From: Patiria miniata
Taxonomy: Eukaryota; Echinodermata; Asteroidea; Valvatida; Asterinidae
Direction of reading: 5' to 3'
Length of the DNA stretch: 64,000 nucleotides
Assembly: GCF_015706575.1 (NCBI RefSeq)
Contig: NW_024037064.1
Location: forward strand, 7,541,606 to 7,605,605
Every line of letters begins with the position of its first letter. Position 1 is the stretch's first letter. The translations under genes and the position numbers were made by a program. The notes below the pieces were generated by a model. The model made no database searches and was not told the DNA's origin. It saw only the letters and a list, made by a program, of their open reading frames with translations. This document shows positions 22,400 through 33,003 of this stretch, one piece after another.

Positions 22400-25172
22400 A
22401 TGGTGGAGGACTTTCGAAAAAACGTCACAACAGTCAAAGTAAGTTTGCCAATTTTGGCCTGAAAAGTGAACCATTTGGCCTTGGAAAGTTAGGTAGAAGT
22501 GACTGAACTACTGTAGATTCTTCTGAAGTTGATGCAGTGGAAAACACGGTTCGAAATCCTAAGTTTTTAAAGAAGGAACTCCGTCAGTTATTTTCTCCAT
22601 TCTCTGAGAATCTGAAAATGGGCGTGGTTTCAGAAATTTGACTGCGGAGGGGGGGGGGGGACCCACCGAACGGTTTATATGGAGGGGGCAGGAGGGGCAA
22701 AAAGGATAAAATAAACATTTGTGACATTTGCAATGCATGCTGGGCATGGATAAAAACAGGAATTTTGATGCAAAAACTTGTCTTATTTATTGAAGTTCAA
22801 ATTTGGCAGTGGGACTGGGAGTATATTTAGCCGGGGCCGGCTTTCTTGAAGTGAACGATATTTTGCCGGATAGGCACTGAACATGCGCAGTGACATTTTT
22901 CATTTTTACCGTGATAAATCTTAGTCTGGATCCGCGCCAACATTGTCATTGTGACTTCGTATTCACTAGACGGAATCTGACCATTTTACAATTTCGGACT
23001 TTTTCCCTTTAATTAACCCCAACTCCCTAGGCCTTTTTGCTAGGATGTAGCCTCAATCCTGCAAAATCCTCCAATTGGCCTCATGGAAAAGTAGCATATA
23101 GCCTCAATCCTGCAAATTCCTCCGTTATTTCTTGAATATGGTCCATGGAGGGATGACCACTGCCTGAATCCTGCAAAATCCTCCAGCTATGACTGTCAAT
23201 AGGCTGAGGCAGAGGCAGTGACATCCTGGAGCAGTACGGAGGATGTCAAGTATAATCAAGGACTAACTTTATGCACGGCTAAGCATAAACAACACAAGGT
23301 CCGGCCCAAGACCTTGACACAGTGCGTACTCCGAAATCAGCAACGCACTTTTGCCATGTAACCTCAATCCTGCAAATTCCTCCAATTTGCAAAAAGGATT
23401 TTGGAGGATTCAGGGCGGTTAGGGTTAAAACAAATCATTCAGAGCCAAGAATCAGAAAAAGAAAATCAGTAATTAAATGTTGGAGTTCTAGTCGATTTGA
23501 AATAATAAAAGGATATTCTTAATTTTTTGGGATGAACAAAAATTGAAAATGTTGAGAGCTGGGAATTGAACCCTGCTGTGCTGGGGATCTGTCACTCATA
23601 AGATTCACTAGCCCCATAATGTGGCCAGTTTACTGGACTGCCTCCGTAAACATAGGCCACACAGCCACCATCTTGGAAACTGACTCGGCGAAATTTGAAA
23701 AAAAAGAAGTGATTTCCACATTGCGACTTCAAACCCAGTTCATTTATGCTTTAAAATACACTTACCCTCTTAATAACAAAATTAGAGGAGGGCGACAAAG
23801 CTAGTACCAGAATTGAGAAGAAAACCGTACAGCGAAAGGATGGAGCAGCTACACCTATTCCCACTTGAAGTGCGGAGAGTAAGGGGTGACCTAATTGAGA
23901 CATGTAAGATCCTGAATAGCTTTGACGATATTGATCCAGAAAAGTTCTTTTCCAAGTCAAGTACGAGTACCCGAGGTCACAGGTTGAAGCTGTTTAAGAA
24001 AAGAATGCATAAAGGTCTCCAATTGAGGAAACACTTCTTCTCCCAACGGGTAATAGACAACTGGAACAACCTCCCAACCTACGTCGTAAATGCCATGAAT
24101 GTCAACCAGTTCAAGAATAGATTTGACAGTTACTTGAAAGAATCTGGATATGGGGTCTTAAAAGGCTTAAGCCTATAATTGATATTCCCATCAAATCTTA
24201 AGTGTAAGTGTAAGTGTAAGTGCTAGTGTCAGTTGCCCAGCTGCTGCGTAATTTACGACATTTTCTGGAGCCTTCTTGGCAACTTGGTCCAACCATGGAG
24301 CTATCTCCATGGTCCAACTGAACAATGCCCTCGCACAGATCGTTCACCTGTCAATCACGCGTGCAGGACGCACGCCGCAGGCCCAGTGGTAGTCCGGTTC
24401 CCAGACCAAAAGATTCTACCACTGCCACTGGGCCTGCAGCGTGCGTCCTGCACGCGTGATTGACAGGTGAACGATCTGCGCGAGGGCATTGTTCAGTTGG
24501 ACCATGGAGATAGCTCCATGGTTGGACCAAGTTGCCAAGAAGGCTCCAGAAAATGTCGTAAATTACGCAGCAGGTGGGCAACTGACACTTGCAGCAGGTT
24601 TTAATTTTGTTATTAAGAGGGTAAGTGTATTTTTAAAGCATAAATGAACTGGGTTTGAAGTCGCAATGTGGAAATCACTTCTTTTTTTTCAAAATTTCGC
24701 CGAGTCAGTTTCTAAGATGGTGGCTGTGTGGCCTATGTTTACGGAGGCAGTCCAGTAAACTGGCCACATTATGGGGCTAAAGATTCACATGCTATCCACT
24801 AGGCCACAGGTCTTGCACATGCACAAACACTGTTGGTAATTCAATACATTTTATAATGTAGGCCTACACGTATACGTGTCAAAAGGGGGCGCTGTATAAT
24901 CTATCTGGCTAAACATCGTTTACTGAAAGAAAGTCAGCTAAATCTAGCCTTCAAAATAATTATACACTTCCTTCAAATGTCTATTTTATTTGCCTGCATG
25001 TCTCTTGAATGTTCAGTACTGAATGGTAGCTCTCACAAGTCTGCCATTGAAAACTGATCAGTTGCACTCTTGTTATTTACAGCTGGTTAGCATGACAGTC
25101 AGACTCAGAGCCAATGAAGTGGATGCTGTCAAGAATGCTTACGTGAACCACACAAAGCTGATCTTCAACTGA
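22400..25172 (+). CDS. Possible small two-exon gene, about 42 aa, unrecognised
   Basis: An ATG at 22400 in a CpG-rich stretch opens MVEDFRKNVTTVK and ends in phase 0 at a good donor (GTAAGT, 22439). At 25083, after the strong acceptor TTGTTATTTACAG, an in-frame 29-codon stretch follows (VSMTVRLRANEVDAVKNAY, then VNHTKLIFN and TGA at 25170-25172). Joining 22400-22438 to 25083-25172 gives 42 aa with no signal peptide or membrane segment. Further internal exons may exist that were not found, so the size is a minimum. The intervening 2.6 kb contains a tRNA-like SINE and a 1.17-kb Mutator-like insertion. Coding status rests only on splice-site quality and frame agreement. I do not recognise the product. 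Confidence 0.4.
22990..23400 (+). repeat. Dispersed CCTCAATCCTGCAAAATCCTCC motif, four times
   Basis: The core CTCAATCCTGCAAA(A/T)TCCTCC recurs at about 23051, 23102, 23166 and 23363, with looser relatives near 9490 and 2215. Irregular spacing. Confidence 0.55.
23540..23608 (-). repeat. tRNA-derived SINE, part 1, split by the Mutator-like insertion
   Basis: On the minus strand the flanks of the insertion join into GGCCTAGTGGATAGCATGTG (A-box-like, 24781-24815 side) and GGGTTCAATTCCC (B box, about 23557-23569), an intact tRNA-like order. The 9-bp target lies between them. Confidence 0.55.
23786..24178 (+). pseudogene. C-terminal fragment of a CR1/Jockey-like LINE reverse transcriptase
   Basis: In frame from 23786: ATKLVPELRRKPYSERMEQL, then EVRRVRGDLIETCKIL, TRGHRLKLFKKR and FFSQRVIDNWNNLP, ending at TAA 24178. 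This is the conserved end of LINE polymerases, where RGDLI, TRGH, FFS.RV and WN.LP are hallmarks. It is followed by the short microsatellite (TAAGTG)4 at 24199-24222, as is usual at LINE 3' ends. It is 5'-truncated and non-functional. Confidence 0.8.
24225..24589. repeat. 365-bp near-perfect palindrome
   Basis: Arms of about 165 bp (CAGTTGCCCA[G/C]CTGCTGCG ... CGCAGCAGGTGGGCAACTG) around a loop near 24391-24415. Because of the symmetry the same spurious 76-aa frame appears on both strands. It lies directly after the LINE tail. Confidence 0.85.
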
Positions 25173-26775
25173 AGGAATGCCCAACTTTCAAAGTCCTTGC
25201 CATTCGGTTTGTCATGGTTAAACTCTGTTCATTGAACTAATATGCTCTAGAACAAAGCTCCAGTAAAGACTATAGGGCCAACTTCTTAGGGCATGGAAAT
25301 AATCTTATGAGTTATGTAGTTAAACTGAAATCTGAAATGAGTGATGATTTGATTCCAAATACATTAACAAATGGACTCAATCTTCATGATGTTTAGACCT
25401 CGAGCACGTAGATGCTTAAAACTAAGTCCAGTTTTAAAATAACTTGAAAACAAGTTGCACAGTAAACCTAACCTAAACATTAGTTCAGTGCTCATAAAAG
25501 TAACTTTAAACCTCAAATACGTTTAACAATTCACTTTAATAAATGAAATCAATATTTGTTTGGACTTAACAATATTCAGTGCCTAAAACGAAGTTTTCCT
25601 CGTGATTTAATGAAATTAGAAAGCATCAGCAGAACCGTAAATGTAACAAAACCTAAGGACAAAGCTCATAAAAGTCAAATTTAGCTTTAGATGTGAGGCA
25701 GCTCACTTGGGATGGCAATCCAGTTTTGACTACAATGTGGTAGCATTCAAGTATGCCAAAGTCATTTTCGTTTCCACTATTCTGTGTAAAACTGTGGACC
25801 CTTGCAGCATTTGTTAGGTCATTCAATCATCTGCATGCATCCATTGACGGACAGTCATATTAACCACTGGCACTGACGACATAAACCACCTAATTAACCA
25901 CTAACCAGACCTGTCCAAATGTTGCAAGGACTGGGCAAATATTCCACGCTTCTTGGGAACTTGAGTTCACTTGTGCATTTTCTTCTTAGTTTCTCAAAGC
26001 TGGATTGCTAGTAAAAACAGTTCTAGCATTTACAAAATTTATTGAAAAGCAAACAATTTGAGTCGACTTTTACATTTGGCTGAAATAATGAGCACAAACA
26101 AGAAAGGAAATGAAAATGCTTTAAACAAATTCTTTCAGAGCATAATCTAAAAAACGGACAATCTTTAAAAAAATCTTAATGTTAAAAATTGACGAAAAAA
26201 TCAAATGAAATGAAATTATATTCTATACGACGATGATATAAATGATAAATAGCCAAACAATGAAGGATGTGTTCAATCTAAAAATTCAATTTAAAAACTA
26301 CATTCATAAAAAGAAATGTTTGAAAGGACTAGTTAGTATAAGGCATAAACCTGAAAGAATTTTAGTTTAAAACTGTAATTACAAACAAGGTAACTCACAT
26401 TTCTTGTTTGCCATAACCACATGATTTAAAAATTGAGGTATATGACATTTGCTCAAGTTGGCCCTTGACATACTTGGGACAATGTTCAGTACGGAGCAGT
26501 AAAATGTGAGAGTCATTACAGAGAAACTCTGAAAATCACCTCCAATTAGAAGTTGCCCCTGGATGAACTTTGGACATTAACAGTACAGGCAATACTGCTG
26601 CACATCTGAACAGTTTGGAACAAAGGATGGACATGAACGTTTGGTTGAGTATTGCAGTTCTCCAGTGCGGACTCGTTGCAAACTGCAACATAACTTGATA
26701 CAATCGTCTTGGAAGCACAACTGAAGAACATGCCTACCTTGAACTCCATGCAATATTGGAAGTTTGTTTGGACAC
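25173..26775. other. No gene seen
   Basis: AT-rich; probably 3' UTR of the small gene ending at 25172 followed by intergenic sequence. Confidence 0.4.
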
Positions 26776-27055
26776 TTGTTTGGAAGGACGATGCTTGTTT
26801 GGAAGGACGATGCGTGTTTGGAAGGACGATGCTTGTTTGGAAGGACGATGCGTGTTTGGAAGGACGATGCGTGTTTGGAAGGACGATGCTTGTTTGGAAG
26901 GACGATGCTTTTTTGGAAGGACGATGCTTGTTTGGAAGGACGATGCTTGTTTGGAAGGACGATGCTTGTTTGGAAGGACGATGCTTGTTTGGAAGGACGA
27001 TGCGTGTTTGGAAGGACGATGCTTGTTCGGAAGGACGATGCTTGTTTGGAAGGAC
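26776..27055 (+). repeat. 19-bp minisatellite, about 15 units
   Basis: Unit TTGTTTGGAAGGACGATGC with rare G/T and T/C changes. As 19 is not a multiple of 3 and the unit lacks stops, long frames run through it on both strands. These (for example CLEGRC/FGRTM/WKDDA repeats) are not taken as genes. Confidence 0.95.
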
Positions 27056-27333
27056 CAACTGGAACCTTGAGGAACACTGCCCGGTGTGGGAGATGTGGAA
27101 TTCTGGTGACTTTCTGATGTTGGGAGAAGTGGAATTCGCCATCCTCGCTACCTGTGGATGCCTGTATCACTCGGAAACCTCGGAGGTAACCCCCCCCCCT
27201 CCCAAAAAAATAATCATTGTTAATTGTCAGATACTTAAAAAGGATTTTGCTGATGCTATAGCAATGCATCATTTAACTAGGTTTGGGTTTGTTTCACAAA
27301 TTAACATATGTTATGGGGCATGACACTATTTGT

Positions 27334-27472
27334 CATTCTAAAAACAGATTGGTTAAATAACCAATGTTGGTTAAAATGTATCCAACCAACCCGATTAGTT
27401 CAACACATATTAAACAACTGTTGGTTAATTCAACCAATGATTGGTTATGTTAACCAATCTGTATTTAGAGTG
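27334..27472. mobile_element. 139-bp MITE with ACAGATTGGTTAA ends
   Basis: Inverted ends CATTCTAAAAACAGATTGG / CCAATCTGTATTTAGAGTG, with many internal TTGGTTAA/TTAACCAA words. No clear TSD. Confidence 0.65.
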
Positions 27473-27624
27473 TAACAAGGCAGATATAATGAATCTGGTA
27501 TTTTATAAATTTCAGCTTTTTATTATTTGACCAAAGGCAGTACAAGGAAAATACTTCAAATTAAATGAACATTAATTTATTTGCATTGATTTTCTTCAGA
27601 CGTGAACATGCACAAGAGACCCCC

Positions 27625-27950
27625 GGATTGTGAAAGTGTACAGTTTGCAAGTGGAGTCATTCGATAGATTGTTCGGAATCATCGGCACAGGGGGACAAGG
27701 TTGCATGTAAACTGAGGTGAGGTAACCATTTGCTTTGCAGGGCCACATGCACTTGTCCCCCCCCCCCTCCCTCTTGGATTGTGACCGTTTGCAAGTGGAG
27801 TCATTCGTTGGATTGTTCGGAATCATCGGCGCACGGGGGACAAGGTTGCATGTTAACTGAGGTGAGGTAACCATTTTCTTTGCAGCTCAAGGCCACATGC
27901 ACTTGTTCCCCCCGGATTGTGACAGTTTGCAAGTGGAGTCATTCGTTTTG
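27625..27950 (+). repeat. About 145-bp tandem repeat, 2.3 copies
   Basis: Units starting GATTGTGA and containing TTTGCAAGTGGAGTCATTCG begin at about 27625, 27777 and 27915. Each also has GACAAGGTTGCATG and GAGGTGAGGTAACCATTT. Confidence 0.8.
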
Positions 27951-28424
27951 TTCAGAGTAAGTCAAACCACAATTCTTGTACTTTTTCATGTGCAAGCAAA
28001 TTTGAATCTATCCTGATTCTATAAAGTTGAAGCAACTGCAGTACATTATTATGTTTTTAATATGTGAACCAATTAGCGCGGCAGTTTTTAGCAATTTTGT
28101 AATCAAATTTCTCAATAAAAACCCTCAAATTTGCTTGTACATGTATATGTTACATGAACCATCCTGGAATAATTTCAGTTTAAACGATGTTTTGGAAATA
28201 AGCACAAAATTAAATTTGTTTGTCGGGATTTTGTAGAAATAAAGGAAAATTGGGAGAAAACATTCTGCAATGCATTTATCAGCCTAAATTTTTAACAATT
28301 ACTTTTTTTTTTTTTTAAACAGACAACATTTTAGTTAATGTTTTACTTAAACAATAAGAATGTCCAGGGTGGTTGACATATGTGTTTGTGATGTACTGGT
28401 TGGTGGTGGGTGTGTGCTTGTTAT

Positions 28425-28494
28425 TGTGTGGGGTGTAGGTGGTGGTTTGTGTGGGGTGTAGGTGGTGGTTTGTGTGGGGTATAGGTGGTGGTTT
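28425..28494 (+). repeat. 23-bp G/T-rich minisatellite, 3 units
   Basis: Unit TGTGTGGGGTGTAGGTGGTG plus TTT, starting at 28425, 28448 and 28471; immediately followed by the 49-bp array. Confidence 0.8.
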
Positions 28495-28511
28495 CTCCAC
28501 AGGTGCTTCGG

Positions 28512-28690
28512 TTGAGGTGCGGGGTAAACCCAGTTAATCGGAGTTGGACTGGTTCTCCGATTGAGGTGCGGGGTAAACCCAGTTAATCGGAGTTGGACTG
28601 GTTCTTCGATTGAGGTGCGGGGTAAACCCAGTTAATCGGGGTTGAACTGGTGCTCCGATTGGTGCGAGGCAAACCCAGTTTCAAGGGACG
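28512..28690 (+). repeat. 49-bp minisatellite, about 3.5 units
   Basis: Units beginning TTGAGGTGCGGGGTAAACCC at 28512, 28561 and 28610, plus a diverged fourth near 28655. Confidence 0.85.
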
Positions 28691-28699
28691 GGTTGCGTC

Positions 28700-29060
28700 C
28701 GCGTGAATGCTCCGGCATCCACGTGGGGCGTGGGTCCTACGCAGCGGCCTGGAAACCCTAGGATGCCGTGCCATAAAGGAGCAGGTAGTGCGTCCCTCTT
28801 TATAGGGGTGTGGCCCTGTATTCACAGCCGGCAAACGCTGCTACTTCCTATCAGACCGCATGAACCCGTAATGGGGGATGGACTTAGGGGGGCACGCATA
28901 TAGGTTAGGGTACTCTCCTGATCCTTCGGGGTTGGGGGGGCGTACCGGACAGTCGGCAACTGTGCATGGCCCTCCGGGGCCGGCCTTTTGCCCAGCAATG
29001 GACCTGACGATACTGAAAGCGTGTTTGGGGCTGGTATCCTGGGACCTTCACGTGGTGGCC
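28700..29060 (+). repeat. GC-rich retroelement-like segment
   Basis: Base composition is sharply richer in GC than its surroundings. It contains GGCCTTTTGCCCAGCAATGG, a phrase like the 3' region of RTE-type LINEs. The first exon of the 133-aa model overlaps it. Confidence 0.4.
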
Positions 29061-31123
29061 CTGTTTAAACTAATCTTACCAGGATGTGCTTCCAGAAGGG
29101 TTACATCTAAAAACAAGGTAAGATTTTAAGAAGGAATGACTTTTTGAAGAAATGTGAAATTCAATTAGCAACTTTTGAAAAATGAATTCTCAACAAACAT
29201 CATAATTATTGCCGATCAGTCAAAATGGACTTCAATTTTAGACCCCAAAAAACATTCCATTTGTTTCTGGGATTATTATGTTTTCCATCAAGTAAACCAA
29301 AGCATTCTGTTGGAGAAAGATTTTAAAACCTTTTCTTACAATGGAAAACAATCTTCAGAGTGGGTCAACAAAGGCCTTTTTTTTTGAAAGTGAAATTGAT
29401 TCCACCTCTCAAAATTTCACTCCAGTTTTAACTCGGCATTCTGAATCTATAGCTTAAAAATTCTGGGCACGCTGAATAAAGAGAACAAATAAGTAAAACA
29501 ACACAAATAAAATTGCTTTTGTGTTTATAATTGGAAATACAAAATTTGTGGACAAGATTTGTGTGCAAAATGTACTTTGAAAACTTGACCACTTGAATGA
29601 TTGTTTTGTTTTGTTTTTGATAACACTGCAAGGTACAAGCTACCACGGATGAGAAGCTTACTGGAGAGAAGTGGGAAAGTAGCGATGAGCCAACGACTTC
29701 AGGGGAATCCAATCGTCCAATCCAAGGTGAGCATCTGATTGCAACTGATCCATTATAGACAGCAAAAGGAATGGAGAAACATCTTCAAACGGGCTGAAAT
29801 TACGATTGGACATTTGTCTGTGAACAAATCAAATTCTGTTCTTTGAAGTGCATTCTAAATTAATGGCTTTTGATGCTCTGCATGAGACGTTTTAAAATTG
29901 ATTTTGTCAGGTCAGTTTTTTTTCTTCGGCAAATTGAACAGTTTCAAAACTGAACAACTTCCAGTTTAATTGATTAATTTAAAAAAGAAATTCACCAATT
30001 TGCCACTGGATAATGTTGTTTTGCAAGTTATTTTGTTATTGCAGTTTAACCCCCCCCCCCCCCCCTCCCCACTGGAGATGAGAGGCTGTAGAGGAATTTG
30101 TTGTGATGACAATGAATCATTCTAATCAAAGGTGAGCAAAACATCTGACTGAAGATGATCAATTCAAGACAGCAAAGGGAACGGATAAACCTAAGAAAAG
30201 GCTGAAATTATGATCGGACATTTGCCAATTCAGAGGTCCTTGTCAGAGCAAAATACATTCTCAAGTCAGATTTTGTACTTTTCACATGCATTCTAACTTT
30301 GGAAGGAATTGATTCTCAACATGTAATGGTTCCAAAATTGGTTTTGCAGTGCATTTTTGCAAATTTATTTAAAATTCCCCTGTTTGTCAAGAATTATGCT
30401 TTCTGGTCATTCTCAGCCCTGATCATTTATTTCCTTCAGATATCAAACATGAATTTCTTGTTTTTCTTTCCTTCCTTTCCTGATAGTCAGTATGGGCTCT
30501 GAGAAACACGCAGGAGACAAGATCTGCCGCAGTCATTGTTAGCAAGAACTACCAGTTTAATAAGGTCTCTGATTTTGCACTTGTGCTTTGAAATCAAGGA
30601 GCAATTGTAGTTGACTTCCAAGGTAGAGAGTAGACTCTCTGCTGTGGTCACAAAGATTTACACATGTGTATTTGAAGGACAGTTTTGCAAGTTGTAAACA
30701 TATTTTTCAAACTACGAATGATTCGCTGATTGTGCATATGCCCTGAAAGTGTCCACTGGTTCTACCTCAGAAATTGCTTTCAAATGTGGTCATCCGATTA
30801 TAGTCTCCATAATCTCTTGAGATCAATTCAAGTCTGCATGTCCTCTTGATAGTAACTACAACATTGATGTCTTATTTTTGATGAATTCAAAATCTTCTTT
30901 GTAGTTGAGATGTTCTGAAATTCTGAAATTGTCTGATGATCCACTATGAGCCCTGTCTGATAAACACTATTCTAAGACCCCACTGTTCTCAATCCAATTC
31001 AAGTTGACTTGACTCTGATATGCCTTTTTGTTTCTATCTCACATCTTCTCTGCAGGTGGTCCACACAGACAGCACGATAGCCTTGCAGAGGAGAGCGTTT
31101 CTCACGAGTGGATTTACAACTGA
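28878..31123 (+). CDS. Putative three-exon gene, 133 aa, unrecognised
   Basis: Exon 28878-29117 (donor GTAAGA), exon 29633-29726 (donor GTGAGC) and exon 31056-31123 (polypyrimidine tract plus TGCAG acceptor, stop TGA) keep one frame across phase-0 and phase-1 junctions. Exon 2 encodes an acidic, Ser/Thr-rich segment (KWESSDEPTTSGESNRPIQ). Exon 3 ends in SVSHEWIYN. The first exon lies in GC-rich sequence that itself resembles the 3' part of a retroelement, so its start codon is uncertain; a later in-frame ATG begins MDLTILKACLGL. No known domain is recognised. A second, decayed copy of exon 2 with its flanking intron lies near 30070-30230. The model could be a lineage-specific gene or an exonised retroelement transcript. 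Confidence 0.4.
29633..30230 (+). repeat. Tandem duplication of an exon and its 3' intron flank
   Basis: The block at 29656-29830 (ACTGGAGA... AAG/GTGAGC ... AGACAGCAAAAGGAA ... GGCTGAAATTACGAT) recurs at 30066-30230 (ACTGGAGA... AAG/GTGAGC ... AGACAGCAAAGGGAA ... GGCTGAAATTATGAT). The second exon copy has an in-frame TAG. Confidence 0.65.
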
Positions 31124-31903
31124 CTGACCAATCAACCTTCATCAGAACTTTTTGAAGTAGTGGTGGTTGGAAAGTGGTGGTGGGAAAGCTCGGTTTTCAG
31201 GTTTGAAATGGAATGTTGTTCTAGGTTACCACTAGTTAAATGTTTGGTATTTTATAAATGTATTTATTTTAACTGCATGCAAACACATAAAATTGTGATA
31301 TTTTCTCCAAGATGTTTGATACTTGTGTAACGGAAAAAAATGGCTCACTAAGAAAAAGTCCTGCTTGATATTATTATGTCGCGATGTACTTCTAGAAACT
31401 GGAACAAAAAAGAAAAGGAATCAGGGAAACCAAACAGACTTCTCAAATTTTGAATTTAGTCTGATTAAAAAGGAGATCTTTCACACACAAAAACAATTTG
31501 TATCCTTAAATAAAAAAAAAACAGTCTTCTTAACTGAAAGAAATCTCAATCTGGATCAAACAATGGAGAAAAATAAAACTTTGCCAAGGATAAAAATAAT
31601 AAACAATTGGATAAAATATTAGGAGAATAAGAGAAAAACTAAGGTATAAACAAATGGACAGTAGGACAAAAGTATAAAGCCACACAGCATTATTGGAAAA
31701 TGACTGTAAAAGCACAGCAATGATCTACAAACCAATGACTCCACAAGCAGACAAACCCAAGCAGGAAACAACTCCAGTTAGGAGGAACTTATAATGAAAT
31801 ACTGTGAACTATAAACTGCTGGTCTGCTGGCTACAACTAAAGTGTGGCTTGTAGGCCTGTCCATTTTCAAATAATTTAGTATTTGATGATTTCAAAACTG
31901 CTC

Positions 31904-32245
31904 TTAACCGAATGTTTGAATATTAGAAACTTGCCGATCAAGTGTGACACACGCAAGCTGCAGCTGCCTTCCTAGCTGGTCAACAATTGCATATAAAGCA
32001 TGCTGGTTACAAATGACATGCGTTGATGGTATTGTCTCCTTTTCTTTGTCTGTGGCATCCATAGGGAGGTTGCTGACAGCCAGGTGATGACCAGCATCTT
32101 TCACCAGTAGTCTCCTGGTCTTCCACTGCATCTCCAATTTCTTGCCACCACAGACGGATGTTTCAGTGAAGTAGTTATGCTCCAACCTCTCTGCCATCTG
32201 CCATGCGATGGGCGCTAGAGCACACCCCGTTGAGGAAGTCGGTAG
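31904..32245 (-). CDS. Putative terminal coding exon, 113 codons, unrecognised
   Basis: On the minus strand an acceptor (CCCTAG, ending at 32246) is followed by a phase-0 open frame of 113 codons to a stop at 31904. The composition is protein-like, not repeat-like: it includes WQMAERLEHNYF, LVKDAGHHLAVSNLPMDA and DQLGRQLQLACVTLDRQ, the last of which suggests an amphipathic C-terminal helix. An internal ATG at 32197 could start a 97-aa product, but the frame is open upstream of it to the acceptor, so this reads best as the last exon of a longer gene. Upstream exons were not identified; the next 250 bases are non-coding and a TTAA-flanked MITE lies at 32501-32675. No domain is recognised. Confidence 0.42.
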   Translation of the reverse strand, partial: LPTSSTGCALAPIAWQMAERLEHNYFTETSVCGGKKLEMQWKTRRLLVKDAGHHLAVSNLPMDATDKEKETIPSTHVICNQHALYAIVDQLGRQLQLACVTLDRQVSNIQTFG

Positions 32246-32500
32246 CTAGGGGTGGAGGAGCAAAGTTCAAGTTAACAAAGCTGATGTTTAATGGTAGCTA
32301 CTAGAGATCCTGGATGCTGACTCTGCCTAGGTAGGTGATGTTGAATACGATAGAAATCACTAGGGAAAAGTTCTATATGAACAGCATGTGAAGTGACAGT
32401 CTCTAGCAAGAGAAGTGGTTCTGAAGATTTGAAGATTTAGTCAGTTATCTGTGACTGTCATCAGGAGAATGCCTAAACCTAAAGACAGGTGATCATTTAA

Positions 32501-32675
32501 CCCCTTAACGCTGGCTGACGGCGGTGACTGCAGCTCAATGAAGGGTGATGAGCCAGGGAACGCTGTGGCCGCATTCCTGCTGCATTCATTGATGGGCAAT
32601 ATCCAAATGCCTGCATGTACACATTCAAACTCAAAGTGCCGCTGATCCGTGGCTGACAATACCAGCATCAAGGGG
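32501..32675. mobile_element. Short TTAA-flanked piggyBac-like MITE
   Basis: 175 bp beginning CCCCTTAACGCTGG and ending CCAGCATCAAGGGG, flanked by TTAA (32497-32500, 32676-32679). CCC termini with a TTAA target are typical of piggyBac MITEs. Confidence 0.7.
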
Positions 32676-32918
32676 TTAACAGGTGTGGGACAGATCCAGT
32701 GTGGATCAATGAAGCAGGATTTGATAAAACAGCCAGCTTAGGATTGCATTAGATCAGGAATAAATGACCCACCAGTCTTAGATTTATTGACGATCAATAA
32801 CATGTGGAAACACCTGTTATATACCTCCCAAAGAGCGATTGCGTGCCGGTTTGTGTACTGTCCCTATACTTACATATATAATTAATTTTAATGTCGCTTT
32901 TTATTTCCAATTCAAGGT

Positions 32919-33003
32919 TTTCACAATACCTGGACCTAAAAGATGAGCTGCTTTTGATGCTGAAATGCACTGACACGGCACTACTTTGTGACATCACACA
33001 TCA
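32919..33003 (+). other. Exon-like module, paralogous to 36648-36735
   Basis: After a weak acceptor (TTCAAG) it reads FSQYLDLKDELLLMLKCT and DTALLCDITHQ, ending at GTAAAT. It aligns with the exon at 36648 in both DNA and protein (LLLMLKCTDTALLCDITHQ against LLLMLECPETAPLCDDIKHQ). Confidence 0.45.

Larger units (their letters stand above)
23609..24779. mobile_element. Nested Mutator-like element, 9-bp TSD
   Basis: Terminal inverted repeats of about 175 bp (23609-23785 and 24602-24779) begin TAGCCCCATAATGTGGCC and are flanked by perfect 9-bp duplications AAGATTCAC (23600-23608, 24780-24788). A 9-bp TSD with very long TIRs points to Mutator (MULE). The interior contains a LINE 3' fragment (23786-24222) and a 365-bp palindrome (24225-24589), and no transposase. 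It sits inside a tRNA-like SINE. Confidence 0.8.

Noticed and set aside
24233..24581. 76-codon frames on both strands with the same peptide
   Set aside because: They are mirror images created by the palindrome, not genes.
26546..27323. Frames of 104-231 codons across 26.5-27.3 kb on both strands
   Set aside because: They are produced by the stop-free 19-bp minisatellite; several overlapping frames exist at once and flanking sequence lacks coding signals.
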